DNA from: Fuerstiella sp041398845
Lineage (GTDB): Bacteria; Planctomycetota; Planctomycetia; Planctomycetales; Planctomycetaceae
Length of the DNA: 64,000 bases
Reading direction: 5' to 3'
NCBI GenBank assembly: GCA_041398845.1
Contig: JAWKTZ010000010.1
Location: 124,001-188,000, forward strand
Shown in pieces: positions 9,000 to 18,106 of this stretch (positions within the stretch are counted from its first letter, which is position 1; every line of letters begins with the position of its first letter). Below the pieces are notes generated by a model. That model worked only from the letters and a program-made list of their open reading frames with translations. It was not told the origin of the DNA and did not search any database. Made by a program: the position numbers and the translations under genes.

Positions 9000-9286
9000 G
9001 TGTAAAGAGACGTTCGATGAGCAGAGCCGACAACATCCGGGAAATCCAGGAACGATACTGCAAGGTCGCCGATTCTCTGAATGAACGCGAGCGCCGGCAG
9101 TGGGCGGCGTCTCAGGCGTCTCGAATCGGCTACGGCGGAATGACGCTGGTCAGCGAGGCGCTGCGAATGTCTCCGAATACCATCAGGAAGGGACAGAAGG
9201 AGATTGCCGCCGGTCCGTCCGAAGCACCATGCGCTGACACACGAATCCGCAGACCTGGCGGCGGACGGAAGCGCAGAGAGTCGTAG
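8996..9286 (+). pseudogene. ISAzo13-type transposase N-terminal relic
   Basis: A 96-codon frame resembling the N-terminus of ISAzo13-family (Rhodopirellula-type DDE) transposases: an ERERRQWAASQA segment, GYGGMTLVSEALRMSPNTIRKG as a helix-turn-helix, and a terminal IRRPGGGRKR motif. Full-length members are about 400 aa, and the DDE catalytic part should follow the RRPGGGRK motif; here a stop comes at once and nothing similar is seen in 9287-9550. GTG at 8996 overlaps the pump stop; an ATG at 9017 is an alternative. It is probably a decayed insertion, though domestication as a small DNA-binding protein cannot be excluded. Confidence 0.65.
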
Positions 9287-9550
9287 TTCTGTCTGCAACG
9301 AACGTACCGGTTCTGCGAATCAGTCCATTCGATCCGGCCGCACACCGTCAACTTATTTCTGACGGTTGAAACGACTCCTTCACGTTTTCGCACTCGACCG
9401 CTCATCGTCGATGAATCGACGGGGAGTTCCGCAGATTCCCGCTGGAATTGGCATGTCAGCCGCAAATCGCCGGACATTGACGGACGCCATCCATTAACAC
9501 GTAGTCGGCAGGGATTGCCGGTTGACAGCAACCGCTCAGGGACGAGAACG

Positions 9551-11056
9551 ATGAAAAACGTGAAACCGCTGCCCGCCCGGCAATCGACGATCCATGGGTC
9601 CGTAGTCATCATCGTATCGTTGCTGCTGATCCTGCCGGGATGCCGTATTCCCGACCTGCTGCGAGCAGACCACGGGAAGCCGGTTCCGGAAACCTACGAT
9701 ATTGAGCCAGAGGGAGAATTCCACTGGGACAGTTCCGCGAGCGTTGACCTGTACGAATTCTTTCATGATCCGTTGCTGACAGACCTGATCTACCAGGCTC
9801 TGAATGACAACCAGGAACTGAAGATTCTGGCTCAGGATATTCAGATTGCTCGCAACGAAGCGTATGGGCGCAGCGGCGAATACCGCCCGTTCTTTTTTCT
9901 CGGCGGCAAAGCGGGGCTGGACAAATCGGGTGCCTACACGCGGAACGGGGCTGTGGAAGAGAACCTGACCGCTCGAGGCAAATCGTTTCCTGAACCATTG
10001 CCCGATTTTCTGGTGGCCGCCAATGTGTCGTGGGAACTGGATATCTGGGGAAAGCTCCGTGATGCTCAGCGCGCGGCATGTTTAAGATACCTGGCAACGG
10101 CCGAAGGACGGAATTATGTGGTCACGCGTCTGGTCGCTGAGGTGGCTGAAAACTATTACGAACTGATGGCTCTTGACAACCGCCTGGCGACACTGGACAG
10201 AACGATCGAACTTCAGGAAAAGAGTCTCGAAGTCGCGAAGGCGAAGAAGGAAGCGGGCAAAGGCACGGAGCTGGCCGTCCAGCGTTTTCAGGCTGAAGTT
10301 CACCGGAATACCAGCGAGAAGCTCATCATTGCTCAGGAGATTGTGGAAACGGAAAACCGCATCAACTTCCTTGCCGGTCGCTACCCGCAGCCGGTCGAAC
10401 GTGCGACGGCGGAATTCATCGATCTGGAACTGCATGCTCTGAGTACCGGAGTGCCGTCGCAGTTGCTGCTGAACCGTGCGGACATTCGACAGGCCGAACG
10501 TGAACTGGCGGCGGCCGGCCTGGAAGTCGATGTGGCGCGAGCAAATTTCTATCCCTCTTTGGTCGTGGATGCCGGCATTGGGTACAACGCGTTTAATGCC
10601 AAATACCTGTTCAACACTCCCGAATCACTAATCTACAACGTGGCCGGTGACCTTGTTGCTCCGGTCATCAACCGACGAGCGATCGAGACCGAGTACTGCA
10701 GTGCCAACGCCGAACAGATTCAGGCGGCTTACAAGTATCAGCAGACGATTCTGAATGCGTTTACGGAAGTCATCAACCGCATGAGCAAAGTGGAAAACTA
10801 CCGTCGGAGCCTTGAGATTAAGAAGCAGCAGTTGGTGGCACTTGAAGCGTCCGTCGATGTGGCGACTCAACTCTTCCAGAACGCTCGTGCTGAATATGTG
10901 GAAGTGCTGTTGGCTCAGCGAGACCTTCAGGAAGCAAAGCTGGTCATCATCGACACGAAACAACAACAGCTTGCCGCAACCGTCAATGCCTACCAGGCAC
11001 TCGGCGGAGGCATGATTTCGAGCTTCAATTCGCAGATGCCTGCCGTTTCGCCTTAG
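9551..11056 (+). CDS. Outer-membrane efflux lipoprotein (TolC/NodT type)
   Basis: The outer-membrane channel of the tripartite pump; 501 aa from the ATG at 9551, which has GGGACGAG just upstream. An earlier in-frame TTG at 9515 is less likely. The signal peptide ends in a lipobox (LPGC, near residue 32), as in NodT-type factors. Two halves of long alpha-helical repeats follow, with LNDNQELKILAQDIQIARNE in the first and LLNRADIRQAERELAAAGLE starting the second, as expected for a TolC-fold protein. It is separated from the pump gene only by the transposase relic. Confidence 0.9.
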   Translation: MKNVKPLPARQSTIHGSVVIIVSLLLILPGCRIPDLLRADHGKPVPETYDIEPEGEFHWDSSASVDLYEFFHDPLLTDLIYQALNDNQELKILAQDIQIARNEAYGRSGEYRPFFFLGGKAGLDKSGAYTRNGAVEENLTARGKSFPEPLPDFLVAANVSWELDIWGKLRDAQRAACLRYLATAEGRNYVVTRLVAEVAENYYELMALDNRLATLDRTIELQEKSLEVAKAKKEAGKGTELAVQRFQAEVHRNTSEKLIIAQEIVETENRINFLAGRYPQPVERATAEFIDLELHALSTGVPSQLLLNRADIRQAERELAAAGLEVDVARANFYPSLVVDAGIGYNAFNAKYLFNTPESLIYNVAGDLVAPVINRRAIETEYCSANAEQIQAAYKYQQTILNAFTEVINRMSKVENYRRSLEIKKQQLVALEASVDVATQLFQNARAEYVEVLLAQRDLQEAKLVIIDTKQQQLAATVNAYQALGGGMISSFNSQMPAVSP

Positions 11057-11061
11057 CCCGG

Positions 11062-11092
11062 GACACCACATGGGTCTCGCGCGGTGTTTTTG
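11062..11092 (+). terminator. Possible terminator after efflux locus
   Basis: A short stem (ACACC at 11063-11067 with GGTGT at 11083-11087) is followed by a run of T. The stem is short and the loop long, so this is tentative. It lies just after the outer-membrane gene and before the kinase gene. Confidence 0.3.
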
Positions 11093-11274
11093 GGGTGATC
11101 CGGGCAGACATCGTGCAAGGACATGCACTGAGTCTGCAGAAATCTGCACGTTCATGTGGCTGATGGTATGCCGTGACGCAGAATTCCGGGCGACGGGTTA
11201 AACTGACGCGAGGCCGGCCATTACAATTCGCCCCTCGCGCCCAAATGCAAGTTTCGCGTTTCCCGGATTCTGCC

Positions 11275-12642
11275 ATGTTTGACATTCACGAAAACCGCAA
11301 CGGTCGCAGTATGCGCTGGCTGGCCGGCGGGCTGGCGATTCTGAGCCTGATTTCGTTGATTGTCACTTTGCTGATAACCGTTGACATGCAGCGTGAGCAG
11401 GAAATTGTGGCGGCGATCGTGAAGCATCTCCCGCCGAGTGATCTGGAGGTCGCCGCAGAGCTGTCGGGAGATCTGCGGCTGCACGGACGACTCGCCGTGC
11501 TGTTGGTGCTGAACGTCATTGGCACAGCAGTTGCTCTTGTCCTCGTTCTTCGGGGGTATCTTCACAGCGAACAGTCATTACGTGATGTCAAAGTTCTGGC
11601 CAGCGATATCATCGCCAGCATGGATGCTGCGGTGATCACCACCGACCGTCACGGCAGCATGACCAGTGTTAACCCGGGAGCTCGGGTCCTGATTGGTCTC
11701 GACGAAAATGCCATCGGGCAGTCACTGTCTGAGATTGACAGTGACCATGCGTTGTTGAATGTTGTCTGTAGTGAAGTCAATGCGACGCACGAGACCGTTC
11801 GCGACCAGGACTATGTGGTCACATCTCACGGGCAGAAACAGACGCTCAGAGCCAGTTGCACAATTCTTCGGAACCAGCGGAAAGATGAGATCGGGACCGT
11901 GGTGTATGTTCGCGATGTAACTCAGAAGGCACTTCTTGAAGAACGCCTGCGACGAATGGAACGATATATGGGGCTGGGTTCACTGGCCGTCGGCCTGCAG
12001 CATGAAATCAAGAATCCTCTCAGCGCTTTGTCGCTGCACATCCAGCTTCTGAAGGAACGTTTGGCTACGGACCTGCCGGATGTTCAGGAAATGCTGGACA
12101 TTCTGCACACCGAAGTCAGCCGGATCAGTCAGGTTCTGGATGGATTTCGCAACTACGCGTCTGTCAGACAACTCGGGCGGTCTCCGGTTGTGATCGGAGA
12201 TCTCATTGAAAAACTCGTGCGTCTGCTGCGTCCGCAGGCAGAAACTCAGGGAGTGGAAATTGTCGTCAATCTGCCATCACCGCCGATCGGCACAGTGCTG
12301 GCTGATTCGGTTCAGTTGGAACAGGTGCTGCTGAATCTGGCTCTGAACGCGGTTGCCGCCATGCCGGAAGGCGGCACGCTGACGTTCTCAGTCGCGCGGC
12401 AGGACGATTCGGTTCGTGTTGATGTGACCGATACCGGACACGGGATTCCAGTTGAAGTGCAGCCACAGATCTTCGATCCGTATTTCACGACACGCAATGA
12501 GGGGACTGGAATGGGACTGGCTTTGTGTGACAAAATCATTCGCCAGCACGATGGCAGTATCGACTTCTGCTCCGGAGCAGAGCGAGGAGAAACAGGCGGA
12601 ACGGAATTCACGATTCTGCTTCCACTGGAAGAGGCGGCATGA
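11275..12642 (+). CDS. Sensor histidine kinase (NtrB/AtoS type)
   Basis: A membrane-bound kinase, 455 aa from the ATG at 11275 (the frame runs back to a GTG at 11173). Order: TM helix about residues 13-38, a short periplasmic loop of about 35 aa, a second TM helix, a PAS domain (SMDAAVITTDRHGSMTSVNPGA), the HisKA phosphoacceptor box with LQHEIKNPLSALSLH, and a HATPase_c domain with DTGHGIP and GTGMGLALC boxes. HEIKNPL is typical of kinases that pair with NtrC-type regulators. Its stop overlaps the start of the regulator by 4 nt, so the two are co-translated partners. Confidence 0.93.
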   Translation: MFDIHENRNGRSMRWLAGGLAILSLISLIVTLLITVDMQREQEIVAAIVKHLPPSDLEVAAELSGDLRLHGRLAVLLVLNVIGTAVALVLVLRGYLHSEQSLRDVKVLASDIIASMDAAVITTDRHGSMTSVNPGARVLIGLDENAIGQSLSEIDSDHALLNVVCSEVNATHETVRDQDYVVTSHGQKQTLRASCTILRNQRKDEIGTVVYVRDVTQKALLEERLRRMERYMGLGSLAVGLQHEIKNPLSALSLHIQLLKERLATDLPDVQEMLDILHTEVSRISQVLDGFRNYASVRQLGRSPVVIGDLIEKLVRLLRPQAETQGVEIVVNLPSPPIGTVLADSVQLEQVLLNLALNAVAAMPEGGTLTFSVARQDDSVRVDVTDTGHGIPVEVQPQIFDPYFTTRNEGTGMGLALCDKIIRQHDGSIDFCSGAERGETGGTEFTILLPLEEAA

Positions 12643-14000
12643 ACGACACCGACTTCAACCTGCTGATTGTCGATGACGAACCGAACATCCGTTCAGGTCT
12701 TGCGAGAGGACTGGCGAGCGAAGCGGACCGGATTGACACGGTCGGCGATGCCGACGACGCCATGGATTCCTTCGGCAGGAACAATTACCAACTGGTGATC
12801 GCCGATGTCCGCCTGAACTGCGCTATGAGCGGCATTGATCTGGTGCGAAAGATGCTTTTCGCCCGACCTCAAACCACAATCATTGTCATCACGGCTCACG
12901 GTACGGTGGAAACCGCAGTGGACGCAATGCGTGCTGGAGCATTCGACTTCATCGCCAAACCGCTTGACCTCAACCTTGTCCGCCAGCAGGTTCGCAAGGC
13001 TCGCGAACATTACCAACTGCAGGCCGAAAATCGCCAGTTGCGAGGTCGGCTGGCGAACGCCGGCGAGATTTCGAACATCATCGGCAACTGTTCGGCAATG
13101 CAGGATGTCTTCCACCAGATTCGGCAGGTCGCCAACACCGAAGCAACCGTGATGATTCACGGCGAAAGCGGCACGGGCAAGGAGCTGATTGCCAGAGCGC
13201 TGCATGATCTGAGTGACCGCAGCTCCGGCCCGTTTCTGGCGGTCAACCTTGGAGCCATGCCGGAAACCCTGCTGGAAAGTGAACTGTTCGGGCATGAGAA
13301 AGGCTCTTTTAGCGGAGCGTCGCGCCGGAAGCCCGGCTGCTTCGAACAGGCCGGCGGCGGTACGCTGTTTCTGGATGAAGTAACAGAGATGTCGCCGAAG
13401 AGTCAGGTTGATCTGCTGCGCGTTCTGGAAACTCACACCTTCATGCGAGTCGGCGGTGAAGCTCTTCAGCAGACGGACGTGCGAGTCCTGTCGGCGACCA
13501 ATAAGTCCGTCCAGGATCTCATCGACGACGGACGTTTTCGCGAAGACCTGTTTTATCGGTTGAACGTCGTGCCGATTGACGTTCCGTCCCTGCGTCAGCG
13601 ACGCGACGATATTCCCTTGCTGGTCGAACACTTCCTGCGTCATTTTTGTGAGCGCCACAATCGGGAAGACAAGCAGGTTGCCCAGCAGGCCATGCAGACC
13701 CTGATGGCGGCTCACTGGCCGGGCAACGTGCGTCAGCTTCGCAACGTGATGGAACGGCTGGTGGTCACGCTGACCGGCACCATGATCCATCACACCGACC
13801 TTCCTCCTGAAGTTCTCCCACGAGCCGCCTCAAAAACCGTCAGCGTCCGTCCGTTGGCGGAAACGGTTGAAGAGTGCGAACGCGAAGCGATCACCGCTGC
13901 TCTGGAAGCCAGTGACTTCCACCGGGAAAAAACAGCCAAACGGCTCGGAATCAGCGTGCGAACGCTGCACTATAAAATGGGCCGGTATGGGCTGCATTGA
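12639..14000 (+). CDS. NtrC-family sigma-54 activator
   Basis: A response regulator that activates sigma-54 promoters by ATP hydrolysis; 453 aa. The receiver domain has D11-D12 (VDDEPN), phosphoacceptor D56 (VIADVRL) and K107 (IAKPLD). The AAA+ domain has Walker A GESGTGKE (175-182), the sigma-54 contact loop as GSFSGA (222-227; consensus GAFTGA), and Walker B GGGTLFLDEV (239-248). A Fis-type helix-turn-helix ends the protein (AKRLGISVRTLHYKMGRYG). It overlaps the kinase gene and closes the efflux locus, whose upstream region has a -24/-12 match; this is its best candidate target. Confidence 0.94.
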   Translation: MNDTDFNLLIVDDEPNIRSGLARGLASEADRIDTVGDADDAMDSFGRNNYQLVIADVRLNCAMSGIDLVRKMLFARPQTTIIVITAHGTVETAVDAMRAGAFDFIAKPLDLNLVRQQVRKAREHYQLQAENRQLRGRLANAGEISNIIGNCSAMQDVFHQIRQVANTEATVMIHGESGTGKELIARALHDLSDRSSGPFLAVNLGAMPETLLESELFGHEKGSFSGASRRKPGCFEQAGGGTLFLDEVTEMSPKSQVDLLRVLETHTFMRVGGEALQQTDVRVLSATNKSVQDLIDDGRFREDLFYRLNVVPIDVPSLRQRRDDIPLLVEHFLRHFCERHNREDKQVAQQAMQTLMAAHWPGNVRQLRNVMERLVVTLTGTMIHHTDLPPEVLPRAASKTVSVRPLAETVEECEREAITAALEASDFHREKTAKRLGISVRTLHYKMGRYGLH

Positions 14001-14099
14001 GCCTGCCTGAAACGAAACTGACGACGCGCTGAGGTTTCAGTGACACAGCGAAGTTAGCTCGGAAACACGGTTCGAAGTGAGAACTGCCGATTCGTTCAG

Positions 14100-15008
14100 T
14101 CAGTTCTGCTTCAGGTAGGCGTCCAGCTTCTTCTTCTGTTCGTCGGTCAGCGGTTCGAAGGTGATTTGCACGCCGGGCAGCTTTGACTTCAGTTTTTCGA
14201 TGTCGGCCGCCTTCAAATAGGTGCGGTCAATCTTCAGGCGTTTCAGATTTGGAAGTTGAGCGAGCGTTTTCAGAGCTTCCACGCTGAAGTCGGCTTCGCT
14301 GAGTTCCAGAGTTTCCAGCATTGGAATCTTCACGAGTGTTGCAAGGGAGTTGTTGCTGAGACTCAGGGGTGCCGCTTTGCTGTGGGGGAGCCGCTGACCA
14401 AGTTTTAATGTGGTCAGGTTCGGCAGCTTCGCAAGTTCAGTGTTGCTGGCTTCGGTTCGATAAGTGTGCCACGTCCGAAGCTGCTTCAATTGTTTTAGCT
14501 TTGCGATCTCGCGGAAGCCTTCATCGCCCATCGACATCCCTGCAACCGTCAGTCGTTCCAGCTTTGACAGCGCCATCCATGCTTCAAAACCTTTGCCGGT
14601 GAACCCGCCTTTGCGAAAGGAAAGATGAAAGAAGCTGACGCTTTGCAGGTTGTTCAATGCCGCCAGCCTGCTGAGTCCGGTATCACTTAGCTGAGCACCA
14701 TCGAGCGACAGCGATTCCAGTTGCTTCAGCCCCTCCAGGAACCCGACGGTGTCGTCGTTCAGTCCTCGCGCTCCTCCATAGGCCGTCAGGCTTTTCAGGT
14801 GAGACAACTGGCCTATCAACTTCCATTGTTCGTCGCCCAGTTTGCTGCTGTCGCGAAACGAAACGTCAGTGATTTCACCGCCTGCCTGTTTGACCGTTGC
14901 CCCCAGCGATTCCAGTTGTTCGACAGAGGTCGTCACAGAAGAGTCCTGCGCGAGCGCTGTTGCCTCAATGAACACACCAAGAACTATCGTCAGACAAACA
15001 TGTTTCAT
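14100..15008 (-). CDS. Secreted leucine-rich-repeat protein
   Basis: A 302-aa protein with a signal peptide of about 21 residues (MKHVCLTIVLGVFIEATALA) and then a series of leucine-rich repeats of 20-25 residues, such as LSHLKSLTAYGG and LKQLESLSLDGAQLSDTGLS. This short-LRR type is common in planctomycetes and probably mediates protein binding; no catalytic domain is seen. The start is the ATG at 15006-15008, with AAAAGG about 7 nt upstream; a longer frame to 15167 only reads through the DUF1559 relic in another frame. The partner is unknown. Confidence 0.8.
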   Translation of the reverse strand: MKHVCLTIVLGVFIEATALAQDSSVTTSVEQLESLGATVKQAGGEITDVSFRDSSKLGDEQWKLIGQLSHLKSLTAYGGARGLNDDTVGFLEGLKQLESLSLDGAQLSDTGLSRLAALNNLQSVSFFHLSFRKGGFTGKGFEAWMALSKLERLTVAGMSMGDEGFREIAKLKQLKQLRTWHTYRTEASNTELAKLPNLTTLKLGQRLPHSKAAPLSLSNNSLATLVKIPMLETLELSEADFSVEALKTLAQLPNLKRLKIDRTYLKAADIEKLKSKLPGVQITFEPLTDEQKKKLDAYLKQN

Positions 15009-15018
15009 TTCACGCCTT

Positions 15019-15204
15019 TTAAAAATTGAGGACTTCGCCACCGTCACAGGTAATCTGTACCCAGAGCAGCGACATGTCGATGTTTTCAGAAACGAACCAC
15101 ACAGAACCGTCGGCGACGCCCACCTGGAACTCACCATTGTGGAAGCCACCGAACTTCGGCAGCGCACCGTCCCAGAATACGGGATGTCTTCCGGCTTCGT
15201 CCAT
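15019..15204 (-). pseudogene. DUF1559 C-terminal relic
   Basis: A 61-codon frame carrying the end of a DUF1559 protein, the planctomycete pilin-like family whose C-terminus has an H-X9-DG type motif. Seen: PVFWDGALPKFGGFH, then VGVADGSVWFVSENID, the family's closing motif. A stop codon lies three codons upstream of the ATG and there is no ribosome site, so the N-terminal pilin-like part is gone. It ends 10 nt before the LRR gene on the same strand, suggesting the two once formed an operon cut by rearrangement at the sulfatase side. Confidence 0.6.
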
Positions 15205-15299
15205 GGTGTGTCACGGTTTGTTTCGACACAGTGGCAGGAAATCTGTATTGTTAGCCTCAGACCGAACGGACCACCTTACCACTTTCGGAGTTCTTCCCG

Positions 15300-16844
15300 A
15301 TGCGTCATTGGATCAAATTGACTCTGCTGTTGGCACTTTCTGCGAACCATGTCTGCCACGCCGAGCGGCCGAATATTCTGTTCATTTATACCGATGACCA
15401 GTCATACAAGACGCTGTCGTGCTATGACGAAGCGCCGGACTGGGTGAAGACTCCGAACATCGATGCCCTGGCGGCAAAAGGAGTTCGCTTTGAACGAGCC
15501 TACCACGGTGCATGGTGTATGCCATCGCGAGCCAGTTTTTTGACGGGACGGCTTCAACATGCGGTGCAGACGATGCGAATGGAAGGACCGTACCCGGCCA
15601 GTACTTATGATCCCGAAAAGTGTCGTTTCTGGGCAGAAGAGTTTCGCAGGCAGGGATACCACACGGCTCAGATCGGCAAGTGGCACACTGGTATCGATAC
15701 GGCCAATGGTCGAGCGTGGGATCATCAGATTGTGTGGAATCGACCAGGGCATCCGGAGAACGCCGGCAACTATTTCAAAGATCAGATCGTCACGTTCAAC
15801 GGAGTTGATAAACAAGTTGGCGGGTATTCCACCGACAACTATACGGAGTGGGCACTGGAATACGTGAACGGCAAACATCGAGACGCCGACAAGCCGTGGT
15901 ACCTGTGGCTGTGCTACGGCGCGATCCATGGTCCGACTACTCCGGCCGATCGGCACGAAGGCAAGCTGGCCGGAAATGTGGCTCCGCTGCCGGAAGACAT
16001 CTTCGGGCCGTGGCCGAATAAGCCTGCGTACCTTGCGAACACATCGGCCTGGCTGCGCGGCTCGGATGGGAAGGCCTATCGCAGGAAGAAGAAAGTCGCG
16101 GCGAGCAACTTCAATACGAATACCGCCGGTCAGTCGTATGACGATTGGGTGCAGCAATGCAATGAGTGTGCGATGGCGATCGACGAAGGTGTTGGACGTC
16201 TTGTGGCGGCACTGGAAGCAACCGGACAGCTCAATAATACGCTCATTGTTTACACGGCTGATCAGGGCTTTGGTCTCGGGGAACACGGATTCAACCAGAA
16301 GATCGCGGCTTACGATTCAACAGTGGCGTCGCCACTGATCATTCGGCATGCAGGCAAAGTGTCGGAAGGCAAAGTCTGTCGTCATCCGGTGAACGCCCCG
16401 GACCTGGTGCAACTGTTCTGTGATTCGGCCGAAGTAAATGTGCCGTGGAAGATGCACGGTCGGGACATTCGTCCATTGCTGAAAGACCCGGAGACCACTG
16501 AATGGAATTCGCCAACACTGATGACCCACACCGGGCGCAAATACGGCAGCGACACGGATCTGATTCCGCCTGTCAGCGACGAGGCGTTGACGATTGTGGG
16601 CGACGTCCCATGGTACGCTCTGCTGCGAGATGGCAGGTACAAGTACATTCGCACATTTGTCGAAGGCGAAATGGAAGAAATCTATGACCTCGACGCCGAC
16701 CCGGGAGAACTGGTGAACCTTGCATTGAAGTCTGAGCATTCAGAGTTGCTGAACAATCTGCGTCAGAAGGCGATTGACGAATTGAAGAGAACCGACGCAA
16801 CGTTTGCGGATTCGTTACCCGCCACGGCCGCAATGAAACAATAA
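15300..16844 (+). CDS. Secreted sulfatase (type I, formylglycine-dependent)
   Basis: Hydrolyses sulfate esters, most likely on polysaccharides; 514 aa with a signal peptide of about 21 residues. Calcium ligands D32-D33 (IYTDDQ) and the modification motif CMPSR (C73 to R77) followed by ASFLTGR are intact, so C73 can become formylglycine. TADQGFGLGEHGF supplies later active-site residues. The sequence looks closest to iduronate-2-sulfatase-like planctomycete enzymes, but the substrate cannot be told. An enzyme able to activate it is encoded in this window at 24740. The esterase-like gene follows 27 nt downstream. Confidence 0.93.
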   Translation: MRHWIKLTLLLALSANHVCHAERPNILFIYTDDQSYKTLSCYDEAPDWVKTPNIDALAAKGVRFERAYHGAWCMPSRASFLTGRLQHAVQTMRMEGPYPASTYDPEKCRFWAEEFRRQGYHTAQIGKWHTGIDTANGRAWDHQIVWNRPGHPENAGNYFKDQIVTFNGVDKQVGGYSTDNYTEWALEYVNGKHRDADKPWYLWLCYGAIHGPTTPADRHEGKLAGNVAPLPEDIFGPWPNKPAYLANTSAWLRGSDGKAYRRKKKVAASNFNTNTAGQSYDDWVQQCNECAMAIDEGVGRLVAALEATGQLNNTLIVYTADQGFGLGEHGFNQKIAAYDSTVASPLIIRHAGKVSEGKVCRHPVNAPDLVQLFCDSAEVNVPWKMHGRDIRPLLKDPETTEWNSPTLMTHTGRKYGSDTDLIPPVSDEALTIVGDVPWYALLRDGRYKYIRTFVEGEMEEIYDLDADPGELVNLALKSEHSELLNNLRQKAIDELKRTDATFADSLPATAAMKQ

Positions 16845-16871
16845 TCTGCGATTCAGATTTCGGAGCCCAAT

Positions 16872-17810
16872 ATGACTGACTTTTCCCGCACCATCATTCT
16901 TGCATTCGCTGCGGTCGCCACCAGTTGCAGCCTTCATGCCCAACTGTCGCGGCCAAAGCCGACTTTCGAAAACGTGTCTTACGGTCCTCACGAACGCAAC
17001 GTGCTGGATTTTTACAAGGCAGAATCCGCCACGCCAACTCCGCTGATCGTTTACATTCATGGCGGAGGATTTGTTGGCGGTGACAAGTCGTCGGTTAACC
17101 CGGCGATGGTCCGCTTTGCCAACGAAGCAGGCATCAGCATGGCGGCGCTGCACTATCGCTTTGTGGACGGCAAGGACGTGATCTTCCCTGCACCGCAGCA
17201 CGATTGTGCTCGAGCACTGCAGTTTCTGCGCAGCAAGGCTGTCGACTGGAATCTCGATGCCGATCGAGTTGCCTGCTACGGAGGTTCAGCGGGGGCCGGC
17301 ATCAGCATGTGGCTGGGGTTTCATGACGACCTGGCCGATCCAGCCAGCGATGATCCGTTGAAGCGACTGTCGACTCGCATTGTGGCCATCGGCACCTTCG
17401 GTGGGCAGAGCACCTATGATCCGATTCAGATCAAGGGCCTGGTGGGGGGGCGAGCGTGGCAGCATCCGTCTGTCTTCAAGGTTTACGGAGTCAGGACAGC
17501 GGAAGAAGCGTTGAATCCGTCACCAGACATGCAAAAACTGTACGACGAAACATCAGCGATCACTCATCTGACCAAAGACGATCCACCGCTGTACATGATC
17601 TACAGCGAACCCGACATCGTTCCACCGGCTGATTCGCGACCGGGGCAGTTCATTCATCATCCGAATTTCGGCAAACAGTTGAAGAAGGCCATGGATGCAC
17701 TCGGCATCGAAAACGTTTACGTCCACACCGCCGATGCCAAAGGCCGAAACCCCAACGCGGAGATGCTGGAATTCTTCAAGAAAGCGTTTTCTCGTGTTGC
17801 AGAACAATGA
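16872..17810 (+). CDS. Secreted alpha/beta hydrolase (HSL-like esterase)
   Basis: A 312-aa hydrolase with a signal peptide of about 24 residues. The oxyanion motif HGGG is at 63-66 and the nucleophile S139 lies in YGGSAGAG, the arrangement of the hormone-sensitive-lipase/carboxylesterase branch. Acid and base are probably in SEPDIVPP and VYVHTAD near the C-terminus. GGAG precedes the ATG. It closely follows the sulfatase on the same strand, so the two may act together on sulfated, esterified polysaccharide; that is inference. Confidence 0.85.
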   Translation: MTDFSRTIILAFAAVATSCSLHAQLSRPKPTFENVSYGPHERNVLDFYKAESATPTPLIVYIHGGGFVGGDKSSVNPAMVRFANEAGISMAALHYRFVDGKDVIFPAPQHDCARALQFLRSKAVDWNLDADRVACYGGSAGAGISMWLGFHDDLADPASDDPLKRLSTRIVAIGTFGGQSTYDPIQIKGLVGGRAWQHPSVFKVYGVRTAEEALNPSPDMQKLYDETSAITHLTKDDPPLYMIYSEPDIVPPADSRPGQFIHHPNFGKQLKKAMDALGIENVYVHTADAKGRNPNAEMLEFFKKAFSRVAEQ

Positions 17811-18106
17811 GGCGTCGAAAGGCTCGCCAGTGCGACCGCCGACGAATGAATTGAGCGGAATGATGTTTCAGGAGTGTCGCTCGCTGTAAAGTGATCCGTC
17901 CTAGCCTCACCTCCTGCCCCTGATTCTCCTTCCCGGTCTGCTTGTCGGAGCCAATCAGGGTGATCAGTTTTCTGTGAACACTGACTTGTGACGGACTTGT
18001 TCCTATCATGCGCCGGAAACCCGGCACGCTGGATGGGTCGTGGATTCATCGATCAGTTGATAACATCGCTTTTTCGCCGTTTGATTCATATTTCAGGAAG
18101 TCACAC

